Positions 40,958 through 49,847 are shown, counted from the stretch's first letter. The stretch: 64,000 nt of DNA from Vibrio sinaloensis (GCF_000808535.1 NZ_JWLV01000012.1:239490-303489); one strand, 5' to 3'. Numbers and translations are program-made. The notes: generated from the letters alone by a model not told the origin.

Positions 40958-41299
40958 TTATTGAGGAATTTCATCGCCCTGTGGAGCGGGAATTTCACTC
41001 GCATCGTCAGCTTGTTGAATGATTTGACCTTGTGTCGGGTCAACCCATTGTGACTCAGTCTTATGTGTAGACATATTACCAAGCACCAAGCTAAGGATGA
41101 AAAATACTGTTGCAAAAATTGCAGTCATTCGGGTTAGGAAATTACCTGAGCCGCTTGCGCCAAACACTGTGTTTGATGCGCCTGCACCGAATGAGGCTCC
41201 CATATCTGCGCCTTTACCTTGTTGAATCAACACTAGGCCGATTACACCAACCGCTGCCAACAGGTAAATCACAAGTAGAACTGTAAACATTATTTCCAC
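40958..41299 (-). CDS. secG: Protein-export membrane subunit SecG
   Basis: 113 aa with two transmembrane helices (about 4-23 and 52-74) and the conserved loop [30 protein letters not shown]. SecG is the auxiliary subunit of the SecYEG translocon. The two tRNA genes follow on the same strand. The usual upstream neighbour glmM is absent; an acetyltransferase gene and a 270 bp gap precede it, with a structured leader at 41321-41423. Confidence 0.96.
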   Translation of the reverse strand: MEIMFTVLLVIYLLAAVGVIGLVLIQQGKGADMGASFGAGASNTVFGASGSGNFLTRMTAIFATVFFILSLVLGNMSTHKTESQWVDPTQGQIIQQADDASEIPAPQGDEIPQ

Positions 41300-41320
41300 C
41301 TATGTTCCAAATTGTTGAGC

Positions 41321-41423
41321 CAGCGCCGCTCGAAAACTTTACTTTACAATACGGTTTTAGAACAAGGCTAGCGACCTCCTTTCCGAAGGCCGAGCAATAC
41401 TAGCGAAACGCTATGGCGCTGAC
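41321..41423 (-). promoter_or_regulatory. Structured leader upstream of secG
   Basis: Read on the minus strand, GTCAGCGCC pairs with GGCGCTGGC about 100 nt later (9 bp, one U-G), enclosing an inner hairpin TAGCG-TTT-CGCTA and a GGCC-TTC-GG(A)-type stem. A plausible promoter (TTGAAG, 18 bp, TAAATT) lies just upstream near 41432-41461. It could be a cis-regulatory leader or a small RNA. Confidence 0.45.
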
Positions 41424-41569
41424 AAGAGATAATTTACAAAAAAACACACTAGACGCTTCAAGCGGTCAAAAAAAGGGCAAACTGCGACTTTTTTGTCAAT
41501 CTAGGCGGTACTTTAGCCTCTCTATTACTTGGGTAACACACTCTTAATTTACAGAGGCTTGCTAGAAAA

Positions 41570-42073
41570 CTAGAGAGTATCGAACTCTGAGCTGTACTCA
41601 ACTAGACCGCTTCGTCCAGAAAACTCATCCTCGGCAAGCGTTTTTACCTGAAATGCACCAGCAGGCACTTCCCACTTACAATGCATATTATGCTGCTCTG
41701 CCGAGACAAAGCCAAAACGGGAGTAATAAGCTGGATCACCAAGTACGACACAAGCAGGGTAGCCGAGTTCAAATAGAGAGGCGAAACCTTCTTCAATAAG
41801 CTGTGCCGCAATGCCTTGGCCTCGGAACTCTTCTTTTACCGCTAAAGGTGCCAAACCTTGCCAGTTAAAATCCTCACCATTTAAAGTGACAGGGCTAAAC
41901 AATAGGTAACCGACCACTTCCCCTTCATCTGTTGACGCTACAAGAGATAACGAACGGCGACCGTTCTCACGGAGCTTCATCACTAGGTTTGCTTCTGCTT
42001 CGGTATCGAATGCAGATTTTAATAATCGGTCTACGGCTAAGATGTCAGCCGGTGCTTCAGTTCGAATAAGCAT
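41570..42073 (-). CDS. yhbS: GNAT family N-acetyltransferase (YhbS-like)
   Basis: 167 aa single-domain GNAT acetyltransferase. The acetyl-CoA pyrophosphate loop is EEFRGQGIAAQLIEEG (about 83-98), preceded by WQGLAPLAVK. The later YPACVVLGDPAYYSRFGFV motif is typical of the YhbS subgroup. Its substrate is unknown. It overlaps the end of ubiT by 17 bp, and in E. coli yhbS is likewise adjacent to yhbT (ubiT), which supports the assignment. The start ATG lies inside ubiT. Confidence 0.88.
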   Translation of the reverse strand: MLIRTEAPADILAVDRLLKSAFDTEAEANLVMKLRENGRRSLSLVASTDEGEVVGYLLFSPVTLNGEDFNWQGLAPLAVKEEFRGQGIAAQLIEEGFASLFELGYPACVVLGDPAYYSRFGFVSAEQHNMHCKWEVPAGAFQVKTLAEDEFSGRSGLVEYSSEFDTL

Positions 42074-42584
42074 TTACTACCTCACTTTGTGTCGACGGCG
42101 ATTGTAAGCCTTTCTGCACAAAGTCGGCTAGTTGATTTAGTAAACTTTGTAACGGTTTTGGTAAAGATTGTAAATCGACACTGTCCATCAGGTTCTTTAC
42201 TTCTAAACCCAACTCAGTATCGCCTTCAATTGACAAACGACGCTGGAAAAACAGAGTATCAGGATCTTCTTTGCGACCGGCAATTAACACCAAGTCGTTC
42301 AGATTACCGCAAAACGCAACGTCCTCTTGGACTGGCTTATCAGCCACAACAAGGCGTTCACCCTCATAGCTGATATACCAACTTAACTGCATATCCTTCA
42401 CTTCGACTTTCAACCACTTATCTTCTAGAAACTCGAAGTCGCCATCTTCCAATGCTTCTTTGAAAACAGTTTTAAGCCCTTCTAATAAGGCTTTTTTTTG
42501 TACAGATTGCGGCAATAAGTGGACTGGAGATCGCAAAATTGATGCGGCGTTTTGAACTAGTTGGGTGCGAATCTTGTTAATCAC
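42057..42584 (-). CDS. ubiT: O2-independent ubiquinone biosynthesis accessory factor UbiT
   Basis: 175 aa SCP2-domain protein (lipid-binding fold), with the segment LEDKWLKVEVKDMQLSWYISYEGERLVVAD and the later LFFQRRLSIEGDTELGLEVKNLMDS, matching E. coli YhbT/UbiT. UbiT binds hydrophobic ubiquinone precursors for the anaerobic pathway and works with UbiU-UbiV, whose genes lie 2.4 kb to the right on the other strand. It starts with GTG, with a weak ribosome site. A rocS-like gene separates it from ubiUV. Confidence 0.92.
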   Translation of the reverse strand: MINKIRTQLVQNAASILRSPVHLLPQSVQKKALLEGLKTVFKEALEDGDFEFLEDKWLKVEVKDMQLSWYISYEGERLVVADKPVQEDVAFCGNLNDLVLIAGRKEDPDTLFFQRRLSIEGDTELGLEVKNLMDSVDLQSLPKPLQSLLNQLADFVQKGLQSPSTQSEVVNAYSN

Positions 42585-42742
42585 GCGAGTTATCCGTTAA
42601 CTTGTTTACTTGAATAGCCCATCATAGTGGATGTGCAAATCTAGATTCCTGTTATTTGTCAAAGAATCAGCGTTAACAGCTAACTCTTTAATATCACTTC
42701 AATGCCAGTTATATTAATAGAGTCGACCCATCCACTAACCTA

Positions 42743-44821
42743 ATGGATCCACCGCTCTTAGGGAATATCGGTAACAGCTTGATGCTATCGCAACAACTTC
42801 AGCATTGGTTCACGAAAATTACGGATAACAGTCCGTTTTTTTTCGCCATTCTAGATAACCAGCATAACTATGCATTGGTTAACGGACGCTATTGTGATAT
42901 CGCAGGCCTCAGCCCTCAAGAACTGGTAGGAATGAACGACTCGCAAATCTTAGGCGAGCAATTTTACGAACTCCTCAAACCGTACTACGAAAGAACATTC
43001 AGTGGCGAAGCGCTAGAAGCTGAAATTACCCTCGGCGGAAATGATTTAGAAACCAGCCTGCATTTTAGTCTCTCCCCAATTAAAGCTGAAAACGGTGTTG
43101 AACATGTTATTTTTCACGCCATCGATACATCAGAAAAACACATTCTGATTCGTTCACTTGAAGAGTCTGAAGGCAAGTTTTCAACGCTGACTTCCCTACT
43201 TCCTGATGGTTTGTTGCTTGTTGAAGACGACTGCATTATTTCCGCTAACCCAGCAGCCATTCGCCTGTTAGGCTTTGAATCTACAAGTAATTTGCTTGGA
43301 GAAACGTTTTCAAGGCTATTTGTTGACGAAAAAACCAAAACCGTTTTTTCTGACAACCTTAGTTCGACTCTGGGTGAAGCTCCATTAATGTGCTTGACGG
43401 GGCCACGATGTGGTTTCGAGCGTCGAGTCCAACTCAATGCAGACTCCACCACACTTCTAGGTAGCAATTCGCAACTGGTATTAATTCAAGATGCCGAGGC
43501 CGCGCCCAAGCTGTTATCAAACGCGGGGCAAGAAGATGCACACATTGACTCTTTAACAGGGCTATATAACCGTTTTGGCTTTACCAAGCGACTGGAGCAA
43601 TTGATTCAAAACGATACCCCGTTAATCATGCTCTACTTGGACATTGATAACTTTAAGAATATTAACGACTCTTTGGGTCATCATATTGGCGACAAAGTGA
43701 TCAAAGAAGTCTCTTCTCGTCTTAAGCGCCTTTTACCCCAGCAAGCGGTTTTAGGGCATTTAGGAGGCGACGAGTTTGGCTTGATTCTTCCTGAGCCAGA
43801 AAACAATCGTATGGCAGAAATGCTGTCAGAGCGTATCATTTCATTGATAAATCAACCGTTTGATCTCCACCACTTTAGTAAACGCCTCGCTTGCTCTATC
43901 GGTAGTGTGGCGTACCCTGGCGATGGCAACGACGCTCGAATTCTGTTGCAAAATGCAGATACGGCGATGTACGAAGCCAAAGATCGTGGTCGTAACCGAT
44001 TGATCAAATTCAATGATCAAATGAACAAAGAAGCACGCATGCGCCTTTGGCTGGAAATAGAGCTACAAAAAGCGTTGCAGCAGAACGGTTTGGAAGTTTG
44101 GTATCAACCTAAAGTCAATGCACGGGACTTCAGCATTAACGGCGCAGAAGCTCTGATTCGCTGGAAGCATCCAGTGGAAGGCTACATTAGCCCAGCCGCG
44201 TTTATTCCTGTGGCAGAGCGCGCGGGCCTGATCGAGCACTTAGGACGCGTTGTCATGCGTGATGTGTTCAGTACCGTGAAACGTTGGAAACTCCAAGGTA
44301 TTCTGCCAGGGCGTGTGGCAATTAACCTTTCTCCGGAGCAATTTGGTAACCCGAAATTGATCGACTACATGGAAAAGCTGCTGCGAACGACAGAGCTAGA
44401 TCCAAGTTGCATTACCTTTGAGCTCACCGAAAGTGCCGTGATGAGTGACAGTGACCATACACTACAAATGCTCAATGCCATCAAAAAACTCGGTTTTTCT
44501 CTGTCGATTGATGACTTTGGAACGGGTTACTCGTCTCTCTCTTATTTGGCACGTTTCCCACTTGATGAGCTCAAAATAGACCGCGCCTTTATCACCGATA
44601 TTGATACCTTACCGAAGCAAGTCACCGTTATCGAAAACATCATTAACCTCGGTAAGTCACTCAATTTAACCGTGGTTGCTGAAGGTGTAGAGACTCAACA
44701 GCAAGCGACGTTGTTATCCAATTTGAACTGTAACTCAATTCAAGGCTTCCATTTCCATCGACCGCAACCGAAACAAGAAGTAGAAGAGCTATTTGCTCAA
44801 AATCGCCGCCACAAAAACTAA
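42743..44821 (+). CDS. rocS: PAS-GGDEF-EAL c-di-GMP enzyme, RocS-like
   Basis: 692 aa. Two PAS domains (about 20-130 and 145-250), a GGDEF domain with GGDEF at 341-345, and an EAL domain starting at residue 469. The GGDEF domain lacks a clear RxxD inhibition site. The EAL domain keeps its catalytic set (EAL, NLSPEQF, ELTES, DDFGTGYSS, LKIDRAF, EGVET), so phosphodiesterase activity is expected; cyclase activity is possible. Length, domain order and neighbours fit V. cholerae RocS (VC0653, from memory), which affects rugosity and motility. The start is uncertain: ATG 42743 or 42782, neither with a good ribosome site. Confidence 0.88.
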   Translation: MDPPLLGNIGNSLMLSQQLQHWFTKITDNSPFFFAILDNQHNYALVNGRYCDIAGLSPQELVGMNDSQILGEQFYELLKPYYERTFSGEALEAEITLGGNDLETSLHFSLSPIKAENGVEHVIFHAIDTSEKHILIRSLEESEGKFSTLTSLLPDGLLLVEDDCIISANPAAIRLLGFESTSNLLGETFSRLFVDEKTKTVFSDNLSSTLGEAPLMCLTGPRCGFERRVQLNADSTTLLGSNSQLVLIQDAEAAPKLLSNAGQEDAHIDSLTGLYNRFGFTKRLEQLIQNDTPLIMLYLDIDNFKNINDSLGHHIGDKVIKEVSSRLKRLLPQQAVLGHLGGDEFGLILPEPENNRMAEMLSERIISLINQPFDLHHFSKRLACSIGSVAYPGDGNDARILLQNADTAMYEAKDRGRNRLIKFNDQMNKEARMRLWLEIELQKALQQNGLEVWYQPKVNARDFSINGAEALIRWKHPVEGYISPAAFIPVAERAGLIEHLGRVVMRDVFSTVKRWKLQGILPGRVAINLSPEQFGNPKLIDYMEKLLRTTELDPSCITFELTESAVMSDSDHTLQMLNAIKKLGFSLSIDDFGTGYSSLSYLARFPLDELKIDRAFITDIDTLPKQVTVIENIINLGKSLNLTVVAEGVETQQQATLLSNLNCNSIQGFHFHRPQPKQEVEELFAQNRRHKN

Positions 44822-44938
44822 CTCCAAGTGAGTAATTGGGTGAGAAACTCACTCAAACCTGCCTTACATCAAATTTGCTATTCATAATTCTTCATAAAAT
44901 GCTCACCAAATTTCGAACAATCAGTCTTGGTAAGAGCA

Positions 44939-45952
44939 ATGGAACTCCTATGCCCAGCAGGTAATCTTCCTGCACTAAAAACGGCCATTGATTGTGGCGC
45001 TGACGCGGTGTACATCGGCTTTAAAGATGATACCAACGCCCGCCACTTTGCAGGGTTGAACTTCACCGGAAAGAAACTGGAAAAAGCCGTTCAGTACGTT
45101 CACGACCACAACAAGAAGATCCATGTTGCTCTCAACACGTTTGCGCATCCAGATGGCTTTGAGCGTTGGACTGATGCGGTCGACCGCGCCGCCGACAACG
45201 GAGTAGATGCGCTTATCGTGGCAGACATTGCGGTACTGGATTACGCAGCTCGCAAGCACCCTGATTTAGAACTGCACCTATCCGTTCAAGCATCAGCAAC
45301 CAATATCGCCGCTATCGACTTCTACAAGAGCAACTTCAATGTTAAGCGCGTCGTCTTGCCACGCGTTCTTTCTATCCATCAGGTAAAACAGCTATCACGC
45401 AATATTACGAGTGATGTCGAGTTAGAAGTTTTCGCTTTTGGTAGTTTGTGCATTATGTCTGAGGGGCGCTGTTACCTCTCTTCTTACATGACAGGCGAAT
45501 CACCAAACACGGTAGGCGCGTGTTCTCCGGCTAAATATGTTCGCTGGCAAGAAACCGAGCAAGGCCTAGAGTCGCGCCTAAACGACATTCTTATCGACCG
45601 CTACAGCGAAGGTGAAAATGCAGGGTATCCCACATTGTGTAAAGGGCGATTCACAGCCGACCTAGAAGAGCAGACAAAGGCTTACCATGCGTTGGAAGAG
45701 CCTACCAGCTTAAATACTTTGTCAATGCTGCCTGATTTGTTTGCTGCCAACGTCGCCTCAGTCAAAATTGAAGGTCGTCAGCGAAGCCCTGCCTATGTCG
45801 AACAGGTGACTCGCACATGGCGTGCTGCCATTGATCGCTATCTAGCCAACCCGGAAAGCTATCAAGTTGAAGCCGCTTGGAATGCGACATTAGCAAACGT
45901 ATCCGAAGGTACCCAAACCACCTTGGGTGCGTATCATCGTAAATGGCAATAG
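44939..45952 (+). CDS. ubiU: Anaerobic ubiquinone hydroxylation protein UbiU (peptidase U32 family)
   Basis: 337 aa from the ATG at 44939 (MELLCPAGNLPALKTAIDCGAD). The four 4Fe-4S ligands are Cys171, Cys178, Cys195 and Cys234, with exactly the spacing (7, 17, 39) of E. coli UbiU. With UbiV and UbiT it hydroxylates ubiquinone precursors without oxygen, using prephenate as oxygen donor in E. coli. A TTG four codons upstream could also start the frame but is less likely. ubiV follows within 10 bp. Confidence 0.95.
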   Translation: MELLCPAGNLPALKTAIDCGADAVYIGFKDDTNARHFAGLNFTGKKLEKAVQYVHDHNKKIHVALNTFAHPDGFERWTDAVDRAADNGVDALIVADIAVLDYAARKHPDLELHLSVQASATNIAAIDFYKSNFNVKRVVLPRVLSIHQVKQLSRNITSDVELEVFAFGSLCIMSEGRCYLSSYMTGESPNTVGACSPAKYVRWQETEQGLESRLNDILIDRYSEGENAGYPTLCKGRFTADLEEQTKAYHALEEPTSLNTLSMLPDLFAANVASVKIEGRQRSPAYVEQVTRTWRAAIDRYLANPESYQVEAAWNATLANVSEGTQTTLGAYHRKWQ

Positions 45953-45960
45953 AGGGAAGC

Positions 45961-46851
45961 ATGGAAAACAATATGAAGTATGCACTAGGCCCATTGCTGT
46001 ATTTCTGGCCTAAACAAGATGTAGAAGATTTTTATCAACAAGCAACGTCAAGCTCGGCTGATATTATCTATCTAGGCGAAAGCGTCTGCTCGAAACGCAG
46101 AGAAATGAAACCTGCGCATTGGTTTGATATCGCTAAAGAGCTAAGTTCCGCGGGTAAACAAGTGGTTCTCTCCACCATGGCATTGCTTGAAGCCCCTAGC
46201 GAAGTCAACATCATGAAAAAGTACATCGACAATGGTGATTTTGCTATCGAAGCTAACGATGTCTCGGCGATTCAACTCGCCTCACAGAGCAAAGTCCCTT
46301 TTGTGGTTGGCCCTGCTGTGAATACTTACAACGCACACACTCTCAATCTATTTCTCAAACAAGGAATGATGCGTTGGTGTATGCCCGTTGAGTTATCACG
46401 TGAATGGTTAAACAATGTGTTGATTCAATGTGATGAGCTTGGTATTCGTGATCAATTTGAAGTGGAAGTCTTTAGTCATGGCTACTTACCACTCGCTTAT
46501 TCCGCCCGCTGTTTCACTGCTCGAGCAGAAAATAAAGCTAAAGATGATTGCGAGACGTGCTGCATCAAATATCCAACGGGTATTCAGGTCAGTAGCCAAG
46601 AAGGCCAAGAGGTGTTTAATCTCAATGGCATCCAAACTCAATCAGGCTATTGCTACAACTTGATCAACGACCTGCCGAATATGAAAGGTTTGGTTGATGT
46701 GGTTCGCTTAAGCCCACTCGGGCTGAGTACTTTCTCGGATCTGGATAATTTCCGAGCCAATGAAACTGGACAAAACCCAATGCCGATTCAAAGCAGACAA
46801 TGCAATGGCTATTGGCACCAACTTGCAGGATTAGAGGTCAAAATACTTTAA
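45961..46851 (+). CDS. ubiV: Anaerobic ubiquinone hydroxylation protein UbiV
   Basis: About 296 aa, peptidase U32 family, partner of UbiU in a heterodimer. Counting from the conserved MKYALGPLLYFW, the cluster cysteines fall at 39, 180, 193 and 197, identical to E. coli UbiV. Three ATGs compete: 45943 (inside ubiU), 45961 (AGAGGGA just upstream, chosen) and 45973 (best alignment to E. coli). It ends before a bidirectional terminator shared with the MATE gene. Confidence 0.94.
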   Translation: MENNMKYALGPLLYFWPKQDVEDFYQQATSSSADIIYLGESVCSKRREMKPAHWFDIAKELSSAGKQVVLSTMALLEAPSEVNIMKKYIDNGDFAIEANDVSAIQLASQSKVPFVVGPAVNTYNAHTLNLFLKQGMMRWCMPVELSREWLNNVLIQCDELGIRDQFEVEVFSHGYLPLAYSARCFTARAENKAKDDCETCCIKYPTGIQVSSQEGQEVFNLNGIQTQSGYCYNLINDLPNMKGLVDVVRLSPLGLSTFSDLDNFRANETGQNPMPIQSRQCNGYWHQLAGLEVKIL

Positions 46852-46879
46852 GACGTTTCTCCTAAAGGCATGATATGAA

Positions 46880-46905
46880 AAAGGGCTCAATGAGCCCTTT
46901 TTTAC
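46880..46905. terminator. Bidirectional terminator between ubiV and the MATE gene
   Basis: AAAGGGCTC-AAT-GAGCCCTTT flanked by A residues on the left and T residues on the right. It lies in the 50 bp between convergent genes. Confidence 0.9.
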
Positions 46906-48239
46906 GCATGTGCAATCTGAGAGTGTTGGTTTTGATAACGGCGCACATCTTTGACCAACAACAAGATAACCACCGCACTCAGAGCAATGTTGGAGAGCGG
47001 GTACGCAATCCAAATCCCTGGAACACCGAACAATTTCGGCATGAGGTAAAGAAAAGGAAGCTGAATCAGCATATTGCCCACCATCACAAACATCGCTTTG
47101 CTTCCCTTATTGATGGCTTGATAGTAAGCCCCTGCCACTACCAAGAAACCATCCAATGCCAAGGCAAACATATGTAGACGAATCCCCAGCACCGTGTGCT
47201 CGACCAGTTGAGTGCTCTCTTCGTTGAACACAGAAACGAACTGAGTTGGAAACACATTAAGCAGAATAACAAAAGCCAATCCAATCAATACCGCACTCGA
47301 CATCGCCACTTTGAGTAGCTTGCGAATGTTCTCCTGATTGCGTGCCCCGTGATTATAACTGACAAGCGGTTGCATACCATTCGCGATCCCTTCTGCGGTC
47401 AAATAGTACACTGTGACGATGTAGCCTAAGATAGCATAAGCACCGATCATTAATTGATCGCCGTATTGAGCAAACAACGCGTTATGTAACGCCACCATCA
47501 TTGACCCATAGGCGTACATAAAGAAACTGGACGTTCCAATTGCAAAAATTTTAGGAACAACGTCAAGCTTGAGCCTCAATTGACTCCAGCGCAAACGCAG
47601 ATTGGCTTTCGAAGAGAAGAAATACGCTAAGCCAAGTCCGGTCACAGCCAACTGTGCCACTGCGGTTGCTATCGCAGCTCCCGTTAACTCCCAATCAAGC
47701 CAAGCAATAAACAAATAATCGAGCGCAATATTGATAACGGCTCCTACCACCATCAGTATCGTCGCAAGATTAGGGCTATCGTCATTGCGCAACAAAAATG
47801 GCATAGCAATCGAGCCTAGGGTAAACGCGCAGGCACCAATCAATATATGCAGATACTGGAGACCCAGCTCAAACACACGCCCTTCTGCCCCTTGCCAAAG
47901 GAGAAAGTCTTCAGCAAAGAAAAACAGCACCCCAGACACAAGCGGTACAAGCGCAAACAACAAGGTAATCCCCGTCGCTAAGATCTGTTTCGCCCCTAGC
48001 GTATCTTGCTCTCCTTGACGAATCGAGACCAGCGCACCTGTACCGACGCCAATAAGCATACCAATACCAAGAATGGAACCGATGACAGGCCAAGCAACGT
48101 TGATTCCCGCTAATCCATCAGCCCCAACATAGCGACCAATAAAAATACCATCGACCACTTGATAGAGACCGTTGACCAACATAGCCGCTACGGTTGGAAT
48201 CGTATAGCGCCAAAACTGTTTATAGATGGATGTTTGCAT
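46902..48239 (-). CDS. MATE family multidrug efflux transporter
   Basis: 445 aa polytopic protein with about 12 hydrophobic segments in two related halves. It starts MQTSIYKQFWRYTIPTVAAMLVNGLYQVVDGIFIGRYVGADGLAGINVAWP, the typical N-terminus of bacterial MATE exporters, and contains the second-half counterpart with EGIANGMQPLVSYNHGARNQENIRKLL. MATE pumps export cationic drugs with Na+ or H+ entry. The MarR-type regulator gene lies 43 bp upstream on the same strand, and each gene has its own identical palindromic operator. The specific Vibrio paralogue cannot be told by eye. Confidence 0.92.
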   Translation of the reverse strand: MQTSIYKQFWRYTIPTVAAMLVNGLYQVVDGIFIGRYVGADGLAGINVAWPVIGSILGIGMLIGVGTGALVSIRQGEQDTLGAKQILATGITLLFALVPLVSGVLFFFAEDFLLWQGAEGRVFELGLQYLHILIGACAFTLGSIAMPFLLRNDDSPNLATILMVVGAVINIALDYLFIAWLDWELTGAAIATAVAQLAVTGLGLAYFFSSKANLRLRWSQLRLKLDVVPKIFAIGTSSFFMYAYGSMMVALHNALFAQYGDQLMIGAYAILGYIVTVYYLTAEGIANGMQPLVSYNHGARNQENIRKLLKVAMSSAVLIGLAFVILLNVFPTQFVSVFNEESTQLVEHTVLGIRLHMFALALDGFLVVAGAYYQAINKGSKAMFVMVGNMLIQLPFLYLMPKLFGVPGIWIAYPLSNIALSAVVILLLVKDVRRYQNQHSQIAHA

Positions 48240-48251
48240 ATTTTCACCACA

Positions 48252-48268
48252 AGTTAGCTAGGCTAACT
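48252..48268 (-). promoter_or_regulatory. Palindromic operator before the MATE gene
   Basis: AGTTAGC-TAG-GCTAACT, a perfect 7-3-7 inverted repeat 12 bp before the MATE start codon. Both arms are identical to those of the site upstream of the marR gene at 48707-48723. Confidence 0.75.
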
Positions 48269-48282
48269 AAATAGATAAATTT

Positions 48283-48693
48283 TTAACTCAATGATTTCTC
48301 TAGCAAGCTGATCAGCGTATTCACTTCATCAGCACTTAGTTTGCGTCCCATTTGCTCAGCAATGCATTGGTAGACCACTTGCTCATAGGACAAATCCTCG
48401 AGCACTTGTTCTGTCAACACGACTCGCTTTGCTCGGCCATCCTCAGCACAAGAAATACGCTTAACCAATCCTTTTCTTTCTAACCTTGCGACCATATTGG
48501 AGGCTGAAGGTTTAGTCACTTTCATCTCTTCCGCAAGATCAGTGATACGAATACCTTGTTGATGTTCTTCTATGGATCTTAAATAGTCGTATTCATTGAA
48601 GCTCAACCCATAGAGTAGATCCTCTTTGGCATGAACTCGCCACGCTTTGGAGCAGTATCGCTCCAATTCCATTAAATTCTTTTCTAAGCTCAT
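48283..48693 (-). CDS. MarR family transcriptional regulator
   Basis: 136 aa winged-helix protein. The helix-turn-helix segment GIRITDLAEEMKVTKPSASNMVARLERKGLVKRISCAEDGRAKRVVLTE (about 47-97) has the MarR DNA-binding helix and the wing with DGRAKRV. The N-terminal helix and C-terminal helices form the dimer interface. It is probably the local repressor of the downstream MATE exporter, because identical palindromes lie 14 bp before its own start and 12 bp before the MATE gene. The inducer is unknown. Confidence 0.92.
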   Translation of the reverse strand: MSLEKNLMELERYCSKAWRVHAKEDLLYGLSFNEYDYLRSIEEHQQGIRITDLAEEMKVTKPSASNMVARLERKGLVKRISCAEDGRAKRVVLTEQVLEDLSYEQVVYQCIAEQMGRKLSADEVNTLISLLEKSLS

Positions 48694-48706
48694 AGTTATT
48701 GCACTT

Positions 48707-48723
48707 AGTTAGCAAGGCTAACT
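48707..48723 (-). promoter_or_regulatory. Palindromic operator before the marR gene
   Basis: AGTTAGC-AAG-GCTAACT, with one more matching base on each side (48706-48724). It begins 14 bp before the marR start codon and repeats the arms of the MATE site exactly. Confidence 0.75.
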
Positions 48724-48770
48724 ATTTTAGCCAATTACTTGGCCGTTGCAAACTCATTTACTCGCAACAA

Positions 48771-48797
48771 AAAAGCCACTGTTCAACAGTGGCTTTT
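48771..48797. terminator. Terminator of the rpsO-pnp-nlpI region
   Basis: AAAAGCCACTG pairs with CAGTGGCTTTT around TTCAA. On the minus strand it is followed by TTGTTGC. It lies 15 bp after the nlpI stop. Confidence 0.85.
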
Positions 48798-48811
48798 GGG
48801 TTGTAATTGGT

Positions 48812-49726
48812 TTAATTAGAGGCTTGCTGTTCCAGTTTGGCTTTGGCCAACTGTTGTTCTTTTACCTCGTTGTAAATGCGGCTCAGTTCGAGGAAAGCAT
48901 AACGATGCTCGACATACTCATACACATTGAATGAGATGGCTAATTTATACAGTGAGATGGCACTCGCGAAATCCCCTTCACTTTGATAACGCTTGCCTAA
49001 GTAGAAATAGGCCTCCGTCAAGCGCTGGGCAAGTAGAGTGTTATCACGGGTTCCGGATAAAATAGCTTTAAAGGCTTGTTGTTCAGTAACATCACCAAGT
49101 GTTATCGCCACCAGAACCCAGCCCCATTGTTCGTCGCGACGTTGATAGCGTAAAACCAAATCTTGGCGAGCTAACGCAGGATCGACTTCCGCTTGAATCA
49201 GGTATAACCAAAGCGCTCGAAATGGATCACTAGGGTCTTGGTTGTAGTGTTTCTCAATATCCTCTAATGCCAACTCAATACGATCACCATAGTAAAGGGC
49301 AATCGCTCGATTTCTCTCTGCGTAAGAGTTATCCGGGTCAAGTTCTAACGTAGAGTCAAAGGCATCATATGCAGCGTCAAACTCCCCCGCTTGGGTAAAA
49401 TAGACGCCGAGCAAGTTGAATAAGTCAGGCTGTGCGGGGTTTAGTGCTAACGATTGGTTGTAATCGAGGCGAGCTAAGTCCCTTAAACCAACGCTATCGT
49501 AATAATTGCCTCGCTCGAAGAACATCTTAGCGCGAACTTCACTCGTCAAGTCTGGACGTTGAAGCAACTGGCTTAAGCGCGCAATCTGAACCTCTTGCTG
49601 AACACTGGCCTGCAAAGGTACCGCCATCGGGGGATAAAGCCACTCGGCTTGTTGACTAGATTTAGAGGCACAGCCAGCAGTCACCAATAATGTTAGACCC
49701 AATGCCGCGGTTTGAAACCATTTCAC
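48812..49726 (-). CDS. nlpI: Lipoprotein NlpI (TPR repeat)
   Basis: 304 aa. It starts with GTG (AGGAGT upstream). The lipobox VTAGC gives acylated Cys19. The mature protein is made of tetratricopeptide repeats, e.g. RLDYNQSLALNPAQPDLFNLLGVYFTQAGEFDAAYDAFDSTLELDPDNSYAERNRAIALYYG (about 80-145). In E. coli NlpI is an outer-membrane-anchored adaptor that brings protease Prc to the peptidoglycan hydrolase MepS and organises hydrolase complexes. It follows pnp, as in E. coli. Confidence 0.96.
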   Translation of the reverse strand: MKWFQTAALGLTLLVTAGCASKSSQQAEWLYPPMAVPLQASVQQEVQIARLSQLLQRPDLTSEVRAKMFFERGNYYDSVGLRDLARLDYNQSLALNPAQPDLFNLLGVYFTQAGEFDAAYDAFDSTLELDPDNSYAERNRAIALYYGDRIELALEDIEKHYNQDPSDPFRALWLYLIQAEVDPALARQDLVLRYQRRDEQWGWVLVAITLGDVTEQQAFKAILSGTRDNTLLAQRLTEAYFYLGKRYQSEGDFASAISLYKLAISFNVYEYVEHRYAFLELSRIYNEVKEQQLAKAKLEQQASN

Positions 49727-49774
49727 AAATATGTACTCCTGTCGCTAAGCATCCGCTTAGTTTAGTCCGCAATA

Positions 49775-49800
49775 AAAAAGGGAGCGTAATGCTCCCTTTA
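49775..49800 (-). terminator. Terminator after pnp
   Basis: AAGGGAGC-GTAAT-GCTCCCTT with an A-run on the left, read on the minus strand as a stem followed by TTTTTTATT. It lies 47 bp past the pnp stop and before nlpI. Confidence 0.85.
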
Positions 49801-49847
49801 TAACATGCTTTTAGCACAATAGGCTAATACGCCTATGGTTGACTAAA

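Noticed and set aside
44837..44857. TTGGGTGAG-AAA-CTCACTCAA after rocS as a terminator
   Set aside because: The stem is good (9 bp, one G-U) but no U-run follows, so it cannot be called a Rho-independent terminator.
42585..44938. FNR boxes upstream of ubiT or ubiUV
   Set aside because: Expected from the biology, but only one half-site of the dyad is visible at each place; no acceptable TTGATNNNNATCAA match.
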